A stretch of DNA of 64,000 nt from an uncultured Acetatifactor sp. (lineage in GTDB: Bacteria > Bacillota > Clostridia > Lachnospirales > Lachnospiraceae): assembly GCA_910578185.1 (NCBI GenBank), contig CAJTPN010000016.1:1-64000 (forward strand), given 5' to 3'. Each line of letters starts with the position of its first letter. The stretch's first letter is position 1. A program made the translations under genes and the position numbers. Under the pieces are notes generated by a model. It was not told where the DNA came from, did not search any database, and saw only the letters and a program-made list of their open reading frames with translations. Below, piece by piece: positions 1-8,330 of this stretch.

Positions 1-161
1 TTGGGAAAAATAGTATGCCCGATGTGGATAATCTGTTGACTTCATTTTATCAGCTAGACGATGAAGCAAGAAAGGAAGTAGTGGAAACAATACAGTTCAA
101 ATTACAGTATCACAAAGATAAAGAACGGGCAGAACAGGTAAAGCAAATAAAGGGTTGGTAA
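1..161 (+). CDS. C-terminal end of an unrecognised protein (partial)
   Basis: An open frame runs in from the left edge and stops at TAA 159-161, giving the last 52 or so residues of a protein whose start lies outside the window. The visible tail is helical and charged (LLTSFYQLDDEARKEVVETI followed by a Lys/Glu-rich stretch). Such tails occur behind helix-turn-helix domains in small Firmicute regulators, but the DNA-binding part is not visible, so no function is assigned. A hairpin terminator follows directly. It is convergent with the minus-strand genes that start just downstream. Confidence 0.5.
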   Translation, partial: GKNSMPDVDNLLTSFYQLDDEARKEVVETIQFKLQYHKDKERAEQVKQIKGW

Positions 162-169
162 AAAAATGG

Positions 170-205
170 CTCCAGTGAATTCTGATATTCACTGGAGTTT
201 CTTTT
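170..205. terminator. Intrinsic terminator, probably bidirectional
   Basis: Perfect 11-bp stem (CTCCAGTGAAT at 170-180 with its complement at 187-197), 6-nt loop, T-rich run at 198-205 for the plus strand and A-run at 161-166 serving the minus strand. It lies between two convergent genes. Confidence 0.85.
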
Positions 206-215
206 ACCTTTTCAA

Positions 216-392
216 TTATTTTTCTTTCCTAACTCCCTTAAACGGAGCATTGCTTGAGGTCTTCATATCCATAAATTTTCCTGTTTGTGAATCCCTCTTA
301 ACCCATTTGTCTGTTTTAGGATTATAAACTTGCGTTCTATTTTTTACAGCCCCCACTCTTGCATTATCACCGTATGGTTTATTTACTGCCAT
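216..392 (-). CDS. Conserved small orphan protein (58 aa)
   Basis: Short basic protein beginning MAVNKPYGDNARVGAVKNRT and ending FKGVRKEK. I chose the ATG at 392 because GGAGGAAAG sits at the right distance before it; an upstream in-frame ATG has no such site. From memory this sequence type (Asn-Lys-Pro-Tyr-Gly start, basic middle, Phe-Lys-Gly-Val-Arg end) is widespread and highly conserved across unrelated bacteria without an assigned function; that is recollection, not a search. It has no membrane segment or signal peptide and a high Lys/Arg content compatible with nucleic-acid contact. It follows the broken zinc-ribbon gene by 13 bases in the same direction, so the two probably formed one transcription unit, ending at the terminator at 170-205. 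Confidence 0.7.
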   Translation of the reverse strand: MAVNKPYGDNARVGAVKNRTQVYNPKTDKWVKRDSQTGKFMDMKTSSNAPFKGVRKEK

Positions 393-405
393 ATGCTTTC
401 CTCCA

Positions 406-1278
406 TTATTGATTCTCTTCACGTCGTTTAACATCATCAATTATCATTTTCATAACTGTCTGATTATCTACACGTAAAGAACCATTCGCCTGCAATTCTA
501 AAATCAGCCTACCATTAAGTTGATTAACTAATCCCCCTGCTGCAACCCAAACATCTTCACTCTTGGCTTTATGATCAAAATACCTTTTTACTAAACAAAG
601 ATTTTTAAACTCCGTAGAATTATTTTGTTCGTAGACTGCACCAAGCAACACCTCAATATTTTCAAGACGTTCATCTTTAAATCCAATGATCATTTCTCCA
701 TGTTTATTGAAAAGCACTGATTTAGCTTTTCCACACAGTGTTGTCATTATTCCTATATCTGATGTAGATACTTTATACCGACGCCTCATTCTACCATGAA
801 CCCCATCTTCTCCTTCATCGCCATATACTATGCGCCCCCCTGCTGCCGTTTCACTTGATGTTGCACCAGCTTCCTTTTTCTGAACAGTACGATGCTTCTT
901 ATTATTGGGATTTTCATCTTTTTCAGTTTTGGATTGAACAGGATTCATATAATCGTTGGAAATGCGTCTCACAGCATCATTTACCTGTTTTTCGGTAAAT
1001 ATTCCATCCATACGTACACTTGATATACGTTCTTGATAATTTCCAATTTTGTAATCACAATCCGAACGATGTTGTTTATCATCTACAGCCTTTAAAAAGC
1101 AAGTATTTCCGCCATTTTAAGAACTATGGACCAAACATAACCTAGCATTACAATTTTCACCAGGGCATACAAATTCACCTTGTGTTTCATATACTTCAAG
1201 TTCTTTTGTTGACATCTTCGTAACATCCAGATCTTGCGTAGTTCCATCTTTTACATATGTAATTATCTTATACTTCAT
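406..1278 (-). pseudogene. Zinc-ribbon (CoiA-like N-terminus) protein, interrupted by an in-frame stop
   Basis: Reading minus from ATG 1278, 53 codons are followed by TAA (1117-1119); the same frame then continues without a break to the stop at 406, for about 290 codons in all. The two halves make one zinc-finger-like domain: CPGENC (Cys38, Cys43) before the stop, and His70 and Cys74 (DDKQHRSDC) after it. This pattern resembles the N-terminus of competence CoiA-like proteins and related nucleic-acid-linked families. The remaining 200 residues are hydrophilic and unrecognised. An ATG at 1011 could restart translation, but no ribosome binding site precedes it. The break looks like a single-base nonsense change in a recently intact gene, or a sequencing error. 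The 58-residue gene follows by 13 bases. Confidence 0.7.
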
Positions 1279-1449
1279 TAAATTACCTATAGCTATATTA
1301 CTGTAAAAGGCGCTATTACATAATATAGCAAACAACCATTGTGATGGAGAAATGACTGTCCTCCTAGGTGAATGTCAGTTCTGGATTGTGTATTAGGTTC
1401 AGTAATGGTATAATATTTGTATGTATCACTGTAGTCATTAGCACTACAA

Positions 1450-1490
1450 AAACGCCTGAGTTGAAGCTGCAACTTCAACTCTTTTGTTTT
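1450..1490 (-). terminator. Intrinsic terminator after the ATPase/TOPRIM pair
   Basis: Nine-base stem (GAGTTGAAG 1458-1466, complement 1473-1481) with a 6-nt loop. A T-run follows on the minus strand after a 5-base gap, and a better T-run follows on the plus strand at 1482-1490. It lies 30 bases past the stop of the TOPRIM gene. The 1279-1520 gap holds nothing else recognisable. Confidence 0.65.
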
Positions 1491-1520
1491 GCCCACCTAT
1501 CCAGATAATCTTTCCTCCTT

Positions 1521-2234
1521 TCACTGACCTATCTTTTTACTAACTTTTCCTTTAATATATAAATAAAAATTAGTTTTTCGTTTTAATGAGTTTTTACTTA
1601 CTCGAATAAAATCCCATGATTCTACATATGTTTTTCCTGAAAACAATTGCTCATCATCAAAAAAATCTACAAATTCTTGTGATTTATTTATGAACTTATC
1701 TTCAAACTCCCGTGCTAATCTATCTTTCTCTTGTTTCGATAAATTAGCCTGCCCATGAAGAACATGATCCATATTACACGAGAAAAAATAAACACTATAT
1801 GGAATACATGTCCATACTTTTGATATAGTAAGCATTCTATTAACCACTTCTTGCTTCTGATGATTTCGCTTTTTAATTCCTGATACATCCTTACATCTTA
1901 TATTATCAGGCTCGTATATTAAATCACCATTTTCTGTTTCAATTACATTCTCATCTGGAACAAAGGCACCGTCCATATCTATTAAATGAACAACTTCCAA
2001 ATAGTCACTTTGCTTAAATACTCTTCCACTATGCTTTTTTACAATATTTCCAATTTTGGCAGCTATATCTACCGGATTCACTCCAATTCTTGTCGTAATA
2101 TCTCCATCTGTAATTTCAAAATGAATTTCCTCATCGTCTAAGAATTGACTAAGACACAATGCCAAACTAGTTTTGTCATTAATTCCTTCTACAATAAACA
2201 AAATTATCTTCTTTTTATTCGGCATCTTCATCAC
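1521..2234 (-). CDS. TOPRIM-like protein, partner of the ABC-type ATPase
   Basis: About 235 residues. The N-terminus has the hallmarks of a TOPRIM fold: a hydrophobic strand ending in Glu (KKKIILFIVEGINDKTSLAL) and, about 75 residues on, an Asp-x-Asp strand (VVHLIDMDGAF). These are the metal-binding Glu and Asp pair seen in OLD-family nucleases, RloB/AbiLii and AriB-type effectors. The C-terminal half is rich in aromatic and charged residues and unrecognised. The start overlaps the end of the upstream ATPase gene: GTG 2234, ATG 2231 and ATG 2225 are all possible, the ATPase stop being at 2215-2217, so translation is probably coupled. Known pairs of this architecture are anti-phage abortive-infection systems; nuclease activity and a defence role are inferred here. 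Which named type it belongs to cannot be decided by eye. Confidence 0.65.
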   Translation of the reverse strand: MMKMPNKKKIILFIVEGINDKTSLALCLSQFLDDEEIHFEITDGDITTRIGVNPVDIAAKIGNIVKKHSGRVFKQSDYLEVVHLIDMDGAFVPDENVIETENGDLIYEPDNIRCKDVSGIKKRNHQKQEVVNRMLTISKVWTCIPYSVYFFSCNMDHVLHGQANLSKQEKDRLAREFEDKFINKSQEFVDFFDDEQLFSGKTYVESWDFIRVSKNSLKRKTNFYLYIKGKVSKKIGQ

Positions 2235-3642
2235 CAGCCAATCTAAATGCTCTAGTAATCATATATGGATTTGTCGCCTCATAAACGCATTCATTTTGTC
2301 CACCAAGTACAATATCATGAAAATAAACATCTCTAAAATTATTATTTGTTTTAATATTCTTAAATCTAATATAGCGATTATTTTCATTGGTAGTTGTAAA
2401 CATTATATTTTTGTTATTGAGCACTTCCAATGCTCTTAAATTGTGTGATGTGAAAATCAATTGACCTTTTCCTGATTCTTCGACAACTTTCAAAATTTCA
2501 CCTAATAAATATTCAAATATTCCAGAATCAAATTCATCAACTATCAGTGTCATAGAACGGTCATTAAACACCAAAATTAAACAATATAGAATTGACACCA
2601 ACTTTTTTACTCCGTCTGATTCATATCGTAATGGGATTTCTATATTCGCTCTTTTAGCTATAATCTCAGCTTTAACTATTTCTTCACCTTTTTTATTTAG
2701 GCTAGTACTCAATTCTTGTAAACTAATTGTTAATCCAGGAATAATTTCTTTTAAAACTAAACTTATAGCCTCCATTTTTACCTGAATATCTCCAAAAAAC
2801 TTTCTAGGTATTGGAGATACTCCATCCAGGTTCAAACAACCTTTAAGCAATGATATTTTATCTTTTTCTTTGGACACAATTGAAAAGGGCAATGCAATAT
2901 TGGCATTAATCATCCCAGTATCTTCACTACTAAACACGTGAAGATTATAGATTGCATACTCCGTTAATGCTTTAAATATAAATTTATACTCATCTTCCCA
3001 TTCTGAATCACGAATGATCTTTCGTAGTTCTTTGGAAAACAAAAAGGAACGTTCTTCTTTTGTTGTAAGCAGCCTTAGTACTCTCAATTCATCTATTAAA
3101 TCCTGCTTTCCACCTGTCAGTAGATGATATCGATTTTTAGGCAAGATTTCAGTGCTACCTACATAATAATATAAAATAGGTGTCATTTTTGTCCATTTAT
3201 CATTTATCAATCGTGCCATTGAAATTTTCTCTGATACAAGATAAGCACTATTACTCTTTTCATGTTCTTCTTCATCAATAGAATCATTCTCATTGATATG
3301 TTCATCAATATCCGCTATTTTTTTTTCTAAATTAAATTCATATACAATTTTATAAAAATCATTTTCACTACTTACTATGGAAAACTCAACAGTAGCACCA
3401 CCTGTCAATTCACCAATTTTAATATAATTTCCCAAATCACTATCTAGTCTTTTTCCTGTCAAAATCTCTTTGAGGACATTGAGTGCATAGACTAGGATTG
3501 TCTTTCCCGAACCATTTTGTCCGTATAGTCCTAACACATCCGACCCTACATTATTTTTAAATGCAAATTTAACACATCCATATCCAACATTTTTAAGATT
3601 TCTCAACTCTACTTTTTGAAGCCTAACAATTTCCCGTTTCAT
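2215..3642 (-). CDS. ABC/RecF-type AAA ATPase of a putative defence pair
   Basis: 475 residues from ATG 3642, which has GAAGGAG upstream; the frame stays open further up but without a ribosome binding site. The N-terminus (VELRNLKNVGYG) and Walker A GQNGSGKT (residues 41-48) are typical of RecF/SMC-like ATPases of the AAA_15/AAA_21 type. Further on come a signature-like stretch (YESDGVKKL), Walker B LIVDEFDSG and a switch His in FTSHNLRAL. A long insertion between Walker A and the signature would form the coiled-coil or helical lever found in OLD, PARIS AriA and AbiLi proteins. It overlaps the TOPRIM gene and has its own strong promoter. It probably senses a cue and controls the TOPRIM partner (inference). 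AT-rich codon use contrasts with the neighbouring tuf. Confidence 0.75.
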   Translation of the reverse strand: MKREIVRLQKVELRNLKNVGYGCVKFAFKNNVGSDVLGLYGQNGSGKTILVYALNVLKEILTGKRLDSDLGNYIKIGELTGGATVEFSIVSSENDFYKIVYEFNLEKKIADIDEHINENDSIDEEEHEKSNSAYLVSEKISMARLINDKWTKMTPILYYYVGSTEILPKNRYHLLTGGKQDLIDELRVLRLLTTKEERSFLFSKELRKIIRDSEWEDEYKFIFKALTEYAIYNLHVFSSEDTGMINANIALPFSIVSKEKDKISLLKGCLNLDGVSPIPRKFFGDIQVKMEAISLVLKEIIPGLTISLQELSTSLNKKGEEIVKAEIIAKRANIEIPLRYESDGVKKLVSILYCLILVFNDRSMTLIVDEFDSGIFEYLLGEILKVVEESGKGQLIFTSHNLRALEVLNNKNIMFTTTNENNRYIRFKNIKTNNNFRDVYFHDIVLGGQNECVYEATNPYMITRAFRLAGDEDAE

Positions 3643-3682
3643 ACATATATACTCCTTCAATTGTATTCTTCTTACATTTATC

Positions 3683-3711
3683 ATAATATACCATTCCATC
3701 CCACTTGTCAA
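3683..3711 (-). promoter_or_regulatory. Promoter of the ATPase/TOPRIM operon
   Basis: TTGACA at 3706-3711, 17-base spacer, TATTAT at 3683-3688 (minus strand), 41 bases before the ATPase start. This is close to the vegetative consensus, so the module is probably transcribed constitutively. The rest of 3712-3900 is AT-rich and holds no gene I can see. Confidence 0.8.
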
Positions 3712-3900
3712 TCATTTTTTGCATTCGATACAAAATGTTCTATTTTTTATATTTAGTATATTCTTTAATTCTATTATTATACCTATTTACATATTATTAA
3801 TTTGAATTATTCTCACATATAATATCCTTTTTGTTAATTAATATAAAACATTCTATCTTTACTTTTGGCACCATCCACACTCATTTTCATTATCCAGAAC

Positions 3901-3936
3901 GCAAAAAGGCTCCCAAGGAAAACCTTGGAAGCCTTG
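3901..3936 (-). terminator. tuf terminator
   Basis: Stem AAGGCT-CCCAAGG (3906-3918) with 3923-3935, 4-nt AT loop, then a T-run on the minus strand (3902-3906). It lies 20-55 bases after the tuf stop and closes the str operon. Confidence 0.9.
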
Positions 3937-3957
3937 AAACTACTATATTATTTTCAA

Positions 3958-5148
3958 TTACTCAATAATCGTAGCAACACGACCTGAACCAACAGTTCTG
4001 CCACCCTCACGAATAGCAAAGGTAAGTCCCTGCTCCATTGCGATGGGATGAATCAGCTCAATGGTCATCTCTACGTTATCGCCGGGTACGCACATCTCGG
4101 TACCTTCAGGAAGGTTGCAGACACCGGTTACGTCAGTCGTTCTGAAATAGAACTGAGGACGATAGTTGTCAAAGAAAGGAGTATGACGGCCACCCTCTTC
4201 TTTGGTCAGCACGTATACCTGTGCAGTAAATTTCTTATGGCAGGTAACTGTGCCAGGCTTTGCAAGAACCTGTCCTCTTTCGATTTCAGTTCTCTGTACG
4301 CCACGCAGCAGTGCGCCTACATTATCGCCGGCCTGAGCAAAGTCAAGCTGCTTACGGAACATCTCGATACCGGTAACAACAGTCTTCTTGGTCTCTTCTC
4401 TGATACCAATAATCTCAACTTCCTCGTTAAGCTTCAGCGTACCACGCTCTACACGGCCGGTAGCAACGGTACCACGTCCGGTGATAGTAAATACATCCTC
4501 CACAGGCATAAGGAAAGGCTTATCGGTGTCACGCTCAGGATCAGGAATATAATCATCCACCGTATGCATCAGATCAAGGATCTTGTCACCCCACTCGCTT
4601 GAAGGATCTTCCAGAGCCTTCAGCGCGGAACCCTTGATGATAGGGCAATCTTTAAAGCCGTACTCTTCCAGCTGCTCGTTTACTTCCATCTCAACCAGCT
4701 CAAGGATGTCGTCATCAACGTCATCACTATCGCACTTGTTCAGGAATACTACAATATAAGGAACGCCTACCTGACGAGCCAGAAGGATATGCTCCTTGGT
4801 CTGAGCCATCACGCCGTCGGTAGCTGCCACCACGAGAATAGCGCCATCCATCTGTGCTGCACCGGTGATCATGTTCTTTACATAGTCAGCATGGCCAGGG
4901 CAGTCAACGTGTGCATAGTGTCTCTTCTCGGTTTCATACTCTACGTGTGCGGTAGAAATGGTAATACCACGCTCCCTCTCTTCCGGAGCCTTGTCAATCA
5001 TATCAAATGCGACTGCTTCGCCGGTTCCAAGTCTTGCATTCAGAGTCTTGGTGATTGCAGCGGTCAGAGTCGTCTTACCATGGTCTACGTGGCCAATGGT
5101 ACCAATGTTACAATGTGGCTTGTTTCTTTCAAATTTAGCTTTAGCCAT
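3958..5148 (-). CDS. tuf: Elongation factor Tu
   Basis: 396 residues, full length for EF-Tu. It delivers aminoacyl-tRNA to the ribosomal A site as a GTP complex. Visible GTPase motifs are G1 GHVDHGKTT (residues 19-27), G3 DCPGHADY, G4 NKCD and the effector-loop RGITI, followed by domains II and III ending in GRVATIIE. The start at 5148 is preceded by GAAGGAGG. It is the last gene of the rpsL-rpsG-fusA-tuf group but is separated from fusA by 255 bases holding its own promoter, which allows independent, higher expression. Codon use is strongly biased, as expected for a very abundant protein. Confidence 0.99.
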   Translation of the reverse strand: MAKAKFERNKPHCNIGTIGHVDHGKTTLTAAITKTLNARLGTGEAVAFDMIDKAPEERERGITISTAHVEYETEKRHYAHVDCPGHADYVKNMITGAAQMDGAILVVAATDGVMAQTKEHILLARQVGVPYIVVFLNKCDSDDVDDDILELVEMEVNEQLEEYGFKDCPIIKGSALKALEDPSSEWGDKILDLMHTVDDYIPDPERDTDKPFLMPVEDVFTITGRGTVATGRVERGTLKLNEEVEIIGIREETKKTVVTGIEMFRKQLDFAQAGDNVGALLRGVQRTEIERGQVLAKPGTVTCHKKFTAQVYVLTKEEGGRHTPFFDNYRPQFYFRTTDVTGVCNLPEGTEMCVPGDNVEMTIELIHPIAMEQGLTFAIREGGRTVGSGRVATIIE

Positions 5149-5240
5149 TATTAAAGTCCTCCTTCAATTAATATACTTGTTTTCTGTTATTTTGCCGAAG
5201 CGCAACCGGCGCTTTGCGGCTGCTTGTGGTTATAGTGCCT

Positions 5241-5309
5241 GATAACGGGAAAACCTTCTGTTTCCTATTTTAACAGCTTGATAACAGGAAACCGACCTTG
5301 TTTCCTATT
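5241..5309. repeat. Two tandem copies of a 29-30 bp palindrome-containing motif in the tuf leader
   Basis: Copy 1 is 5241-5269 and copy 2 is 5280-5309; both follow GATAACRGGAAAACC...TTTCCTATT on the plus strand. Each copy has short inverted arms (GGAAA/TTTCC) able to form a hairpin. The distal copy overlaps the -10 box and predicted start point of the tuf promoter. No T-run follows either copy, so they do not look like terminators. Confidence 0.6.
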
Positions 5310-5335
5310 ATATTAAATAACCAAAGGTTTTTCAA
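5307..5335 (-). promoter_or_regulatory. Promoter of tuf
   Basis: TTGAAA at 5330-5335, 17-base spacer, perfect TATAAT at 5307-5312 on the minus strand. Transcription would begin near 5300 and give a leader of about 150 nt that contains the second repeat copy and a further GC-rich hairpin near 5195-5221. No clear terminator follows fusA, so read-through into tuf is also likely. Confidence 0.8.
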
Positions 5336-5403
5336 GTGATTTTTAAATAATTACTGGTATATTTTAGTAGTTTTAAATGATTATCATCGGTTTTGCGTGC
5401 CGA

Positions 5404-7566
5404 TTAGCCCTTCTTTGCCGCCAATACCTTTTCCTGCACGTTCTTGGGCACCTGTTCATACTTTTCAAAGAACATGGAGTAGTTGCCGCGGCCCTGGGTT
5501 TTGGAACGAAGATCGGTAGAATAACCAAACATCTCCGCAAGCGGTACAAACGCTCTGACCATCTTGCCGCCGCCGATATCATCCATACCTTCCACGCGTC
5601 CACGACGGGAATTCAGGTCACCGATTACATCACCCATATATTCCTCCGGCATAGTAACTTCAACCTTCATTATCGGCTCAAGAAGTACCGGATTTGCCTT
5701 CTGCATTGCTTCCTTAAACGCCATGGAACCCGCAATGTGGAATGCCATTTCGGAAGAGTCCACTTCATGATAGCTTCCGTCATAAACGTTTGCATGAACG
5801 CCAAGCACGGGGAATCCACCAAGAATACCTGCCTGTGCGGCTTCCTTGATACCTTCTCCCACCGCCGGAATATATTCCTTGGGAATCGCACCGCCCACCA
5901 CCGTGCTCTCATACAGCAATGTGGGAGGCTCGTTGATCAATACATTGGCCTTGGGATCAAACTCAAACTTAACGCAGTTTGCTTCCATGGGCTCAAACTT
6001 AACTTTACAATGACCATACTGACCGCGTCCGCCGGACTGCTTCGCATATTTGGAATCCACTTCCACAGCCTTTGTAAACGCTTCCTTATAAGCAACCTGA
6101 GGCGCGCCCACATTTGCTTCCACCTTAAACTCACGAAGCAGACGGTCTACGATAATCTCCAGATGGAGTTCTCCCATACCGGCAATAATAGTCTGACCTG
6201 TCTCCTGGTTGGTGTGCGCACGGAAAGTAGGATCTTCCTCCGCCAGCTTTGCAAGCGCCTCACCCATCTTGCCCTGTCCCGCCTTCGTCTTCGGCTCGAT
6301 GGCCAACTCGATAACGGGCTCGGGGAATTCCATGGATTCAAGGATTACAGGATGCTGATCGTCACAGATAGTATCGCCCGTTGTAGTGAATTTAAACCCA
6401 ACTGCAGCGGCGATATCACCGGAATATACTTTGTCCAGCTCCGCCCTCTTGTTCGCATGCATCTGCAGAATACGTCCCACACGTTCCTTCTTGTCCTTGG
6501 TCGCGTTCAGCACATAGGAACCAGAGTTCATAGTACCGGAATACACGCGGAAAAAGGCAAGTTTTCCTACAAAAGGATCCGTCATGATCTTAAATGCAAG
6601 CGCAGAGAAAGGCTCTTCATCGGAAGAATGGCGCTCTATCTCGTTGCCCTCCAGATCCGTTCCCTTGATTGCGGGAATGTCCGTAGGCGCAGGCATATAT
6701 TCAAGTACAGCATCCAAAAGCTTCTGAACGCCCTTGTTGCGGTAAGCGGAACCGCAGCATACGGGAATTGCCGTACACTCGCAGGTTGCCCTGCGCAGCA
6801 CCTTCTTCATCTCTTCCGCGGTGGGTTCTTCTCCCTCCAGATATTTCATTGTCAAATCATCATCCAACTCACAGATCTTCTCGATCATCTCGGAACGATA
6901 CAATTCCGCATCGTCTTTCATATCTCCCAGATCGTCAGTTACCGTAATATTTTCGCCCTTATCATCGTTGTAGATATAGGCTTTCATTTCAAACAAATCT
7001 ATAATGCCTTTAAACTCTTCTTCCTTGCCGATTGGCAGTTGAACAATAATGGCATTTTTACCGAGCCTTGTCCTGATCTGTTCCACTGCGCCATAGAAGT
7101 TTGCGCCCAGGATATCCATCTTATTGATGAATGCCATACGTGGTACGTTATAGGTATCTGCCTGACGCCACACGTTTTCGGACTGGGGTTCCACACCGCC
7201 TTTTGCACAGAAAACGCCGACGGCACCGTCCAATACACGAAGGGAACGCTCTACTTCTACCGTAAAGTCAACGTGGCCAGGAGTGTCGATAATATTGATA
7301 CGATGCTCCAACGCGCCGGGCATGGGCTTGGTTTCCTGTTCCAAGGTCCAATGACAGGTTGTAGCAGCTGACGTGATGGTAATACCTCTCTCCTGCTCCT
7401 GCTCCATCCAGTCCATCGTAGCAGTGCCTTCGTGAGTATCACCGATCTTGTAGTTGACACCGGTATAATACAGGATACGCTCAGTCAATGTGGTTTTACC
7501 CGCATCAATATGCGCCATAATCCCGATATTCCTGGTTCTCTCTAACGGATATTCTCTTCCAGCCAA
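5404..7566 (-). CDS. fusA: Elongation factor G
   Basis: 720 residues. EF-G is the GTPase that drives tRNA-mRNA translocation on the ribosome. Motifs: G1 AHIDAGKTT (18-26), G3 DTPGHVDF, G4 NKMD and RGITI, then domains II-V. It is somewhat longer than the usual 690-700 residues because of insertions: one in the G domain (around the HWTLEQETKPMPG segment) and one in domain IV (around ANVLINEPPTLL). I have the impression that these occur in related Clostridia, but this is from memory. The start at 7566 has AGGAGG upstream. It is the third gene of the str operon, 109 bases after rpsG. A large open frame on the opposite strand is only a shadow of its codon bias. Confidence 0.98.
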   Translation of the reverse strand: MAGREYPLERTRNIGIMAHIDAGKTTLTERILYYTGVNYKIGDTHEGTATMDWMEQEQERGITITSAATTCHWTLEQETKPMPGALEHRINIIDTPGHVDFTVEVERSLRVLDGAVGVFCAKGGVEPQSENVWRQADTYNVPRMAFINKMDILGANFYGAVEQIRTRLGKNAIIVQLPIGKEEEFKGIIDLFEMKAYIYNDDKGENITVTDDLGDMKDDAELYRSEMIEKICELDDDLTMKYLEGEEPTAEEMKKVLRRATCECTAIPVCCGSAYRNKGVQKLLDAVLEYMPAPTDIPAIKGTDLEGNEIERHSSDEEPFSALAFKIMTDPFVGKLAFFRVYSGTMNSGSYVLNATKDKKERVGRILQMHANKRAELDKVYSGDIAAAVGFKFTTTGDTICDDQHPVILESMEFPEPVIELAIEPKTKAGQGKMGEALAKLAEEDPTFRAHTNQETGQTIIAGMGELHLEIIVDRLLREFKVEANVGAPQVAYKEAFTKAVEVDSKYAKQSGGRGQYGHCKVKFEPMEANCVKFEFDPKANVLINEPPTLLYESTVVGGAIPKEYIPAVGEGIKEAAQAGILGGFPVLGVHANVYDGSYHEVDSSEMAFHIAGSMAFKEAMQKANPVLLEPIMKVEVTMPEEYMGDVIGDLNSRRGRVEGMDDIGGGKMVRAFVPLAEMFGYSTDLRSKTQGRGNYSMFFEKYEQVPKNVQEKVLAAKKG

Positions 7567-7675
7567 GATTTTTTCCTCCTATATTTATTTTCAAAACTGA
7601 AGTATGCCTCTAAAGGAATGTGCGATTTGCGGAACATCCTGCTTAATGTCTCCGGACTCCGCAGCATGCAAGCCA

Positions 7676-8146
7676 CTAGAACCTGTAGTGTGCAAAGGCT
7701 TTGTTTGCCTCTGCCATCTTGTGCATATCTTCTTTTCTCTTGACTGCTGCTCCCGTATTATTGGACGCGTCAAGAATCTCGTTTGCCAGCCTGTCTTCCA
7801 TGGTCTTTTCGCTTCTCTTGCGTGCAAAGAGCGTCAACCAGCGAAGTCCCAAAGCCTGGCGTCTCTCTGCCCTGACTTCGATGGGTACCTGATAGGTAGC
7901 GCCGCCGATACGTCTGGCCTTAACCTCCAGAACGGGCATAATATTGTTCATAGCCGCCTCAAATACCTCCAGGGCGGGCTTTCCGGATTTTGTCTCCACT
8001 TTTGCAAATGCACCATATACAATCTTTTGTGCTACGCTCTTCTTGCCGTCAAGCATGATATTGTTAACCAGCTTGGTCACGAGCTTGCTGTTGTATAAAG
8101 GATCTGCTAATACATCTCTTTTTTGAATATGTCCTTTACGTGGCAC
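7676..8146 (-). CDS. rpsG: 30S ribosomal protein S7
   Basis: 156 residues, the family's usual length. S7 binds 16S rRNA and nucleates assembly of the 30S head near the exit site. I chose the GTG at 8146 because AGGAGGG precedes it at ideal spacing and the protein then begins with the conserved PRKGHIQKRDVLADPLY; a frame extension to 8185 has no start signal. The protein ends in ANKAFAHYRF, typical of the family. It lies between rpsL and fusA in the standard str-operon order. The 184-base gap to rpsL includes a small hairpin near 8171-8185 but no promoter I could recognise. Confidence 0.98.
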   Translation of the reverse strand: MPRKGHIQKRDVLADPLYNSKLVTKLVNNIMLDGKKSVAQKIVYGAFAKVETKSGKPALEVFEAAMNNIMPVLEVKARRIGGATYQVPIEVRAERRQALGLRWLTLFARKRSEKTMEDRLANEILDASNNTGAAVKRKEDMHKMAEANKAFAHYRF

Positions 8147-8330
8147 GGGTCTTCCCTCCTTATTAATTTGTGCGGATCTCCGCACTCGAATAAATCATCG
8201 GTACTCACATGTGTTTCCCCAAGTGTTCGCGCTGTTTCTCTGTATGACAGAATTCCAACACTTTCTTAGTTTCGTTTTTGTGGTACGAAGCCGCCGTTTA
8301 ACGACAGCCAAACGTCATCCAATCTCCCGA

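Noticed and set aside
1293..1496. 67-codon minus-strand frame between the split gene and TOPRIM gene
   Set aside because: Overlaps the terminator hairpin (its repetitive LQLQL comes from the stem) and has no ribosome binding site.
5377..7371. 664-codon open frame opposite fusA
   Set aside because: It lies wholly antisense to EF-G and reflects its codon bias; the product is His/Cys-rich with no domain and no ribosome binding site.
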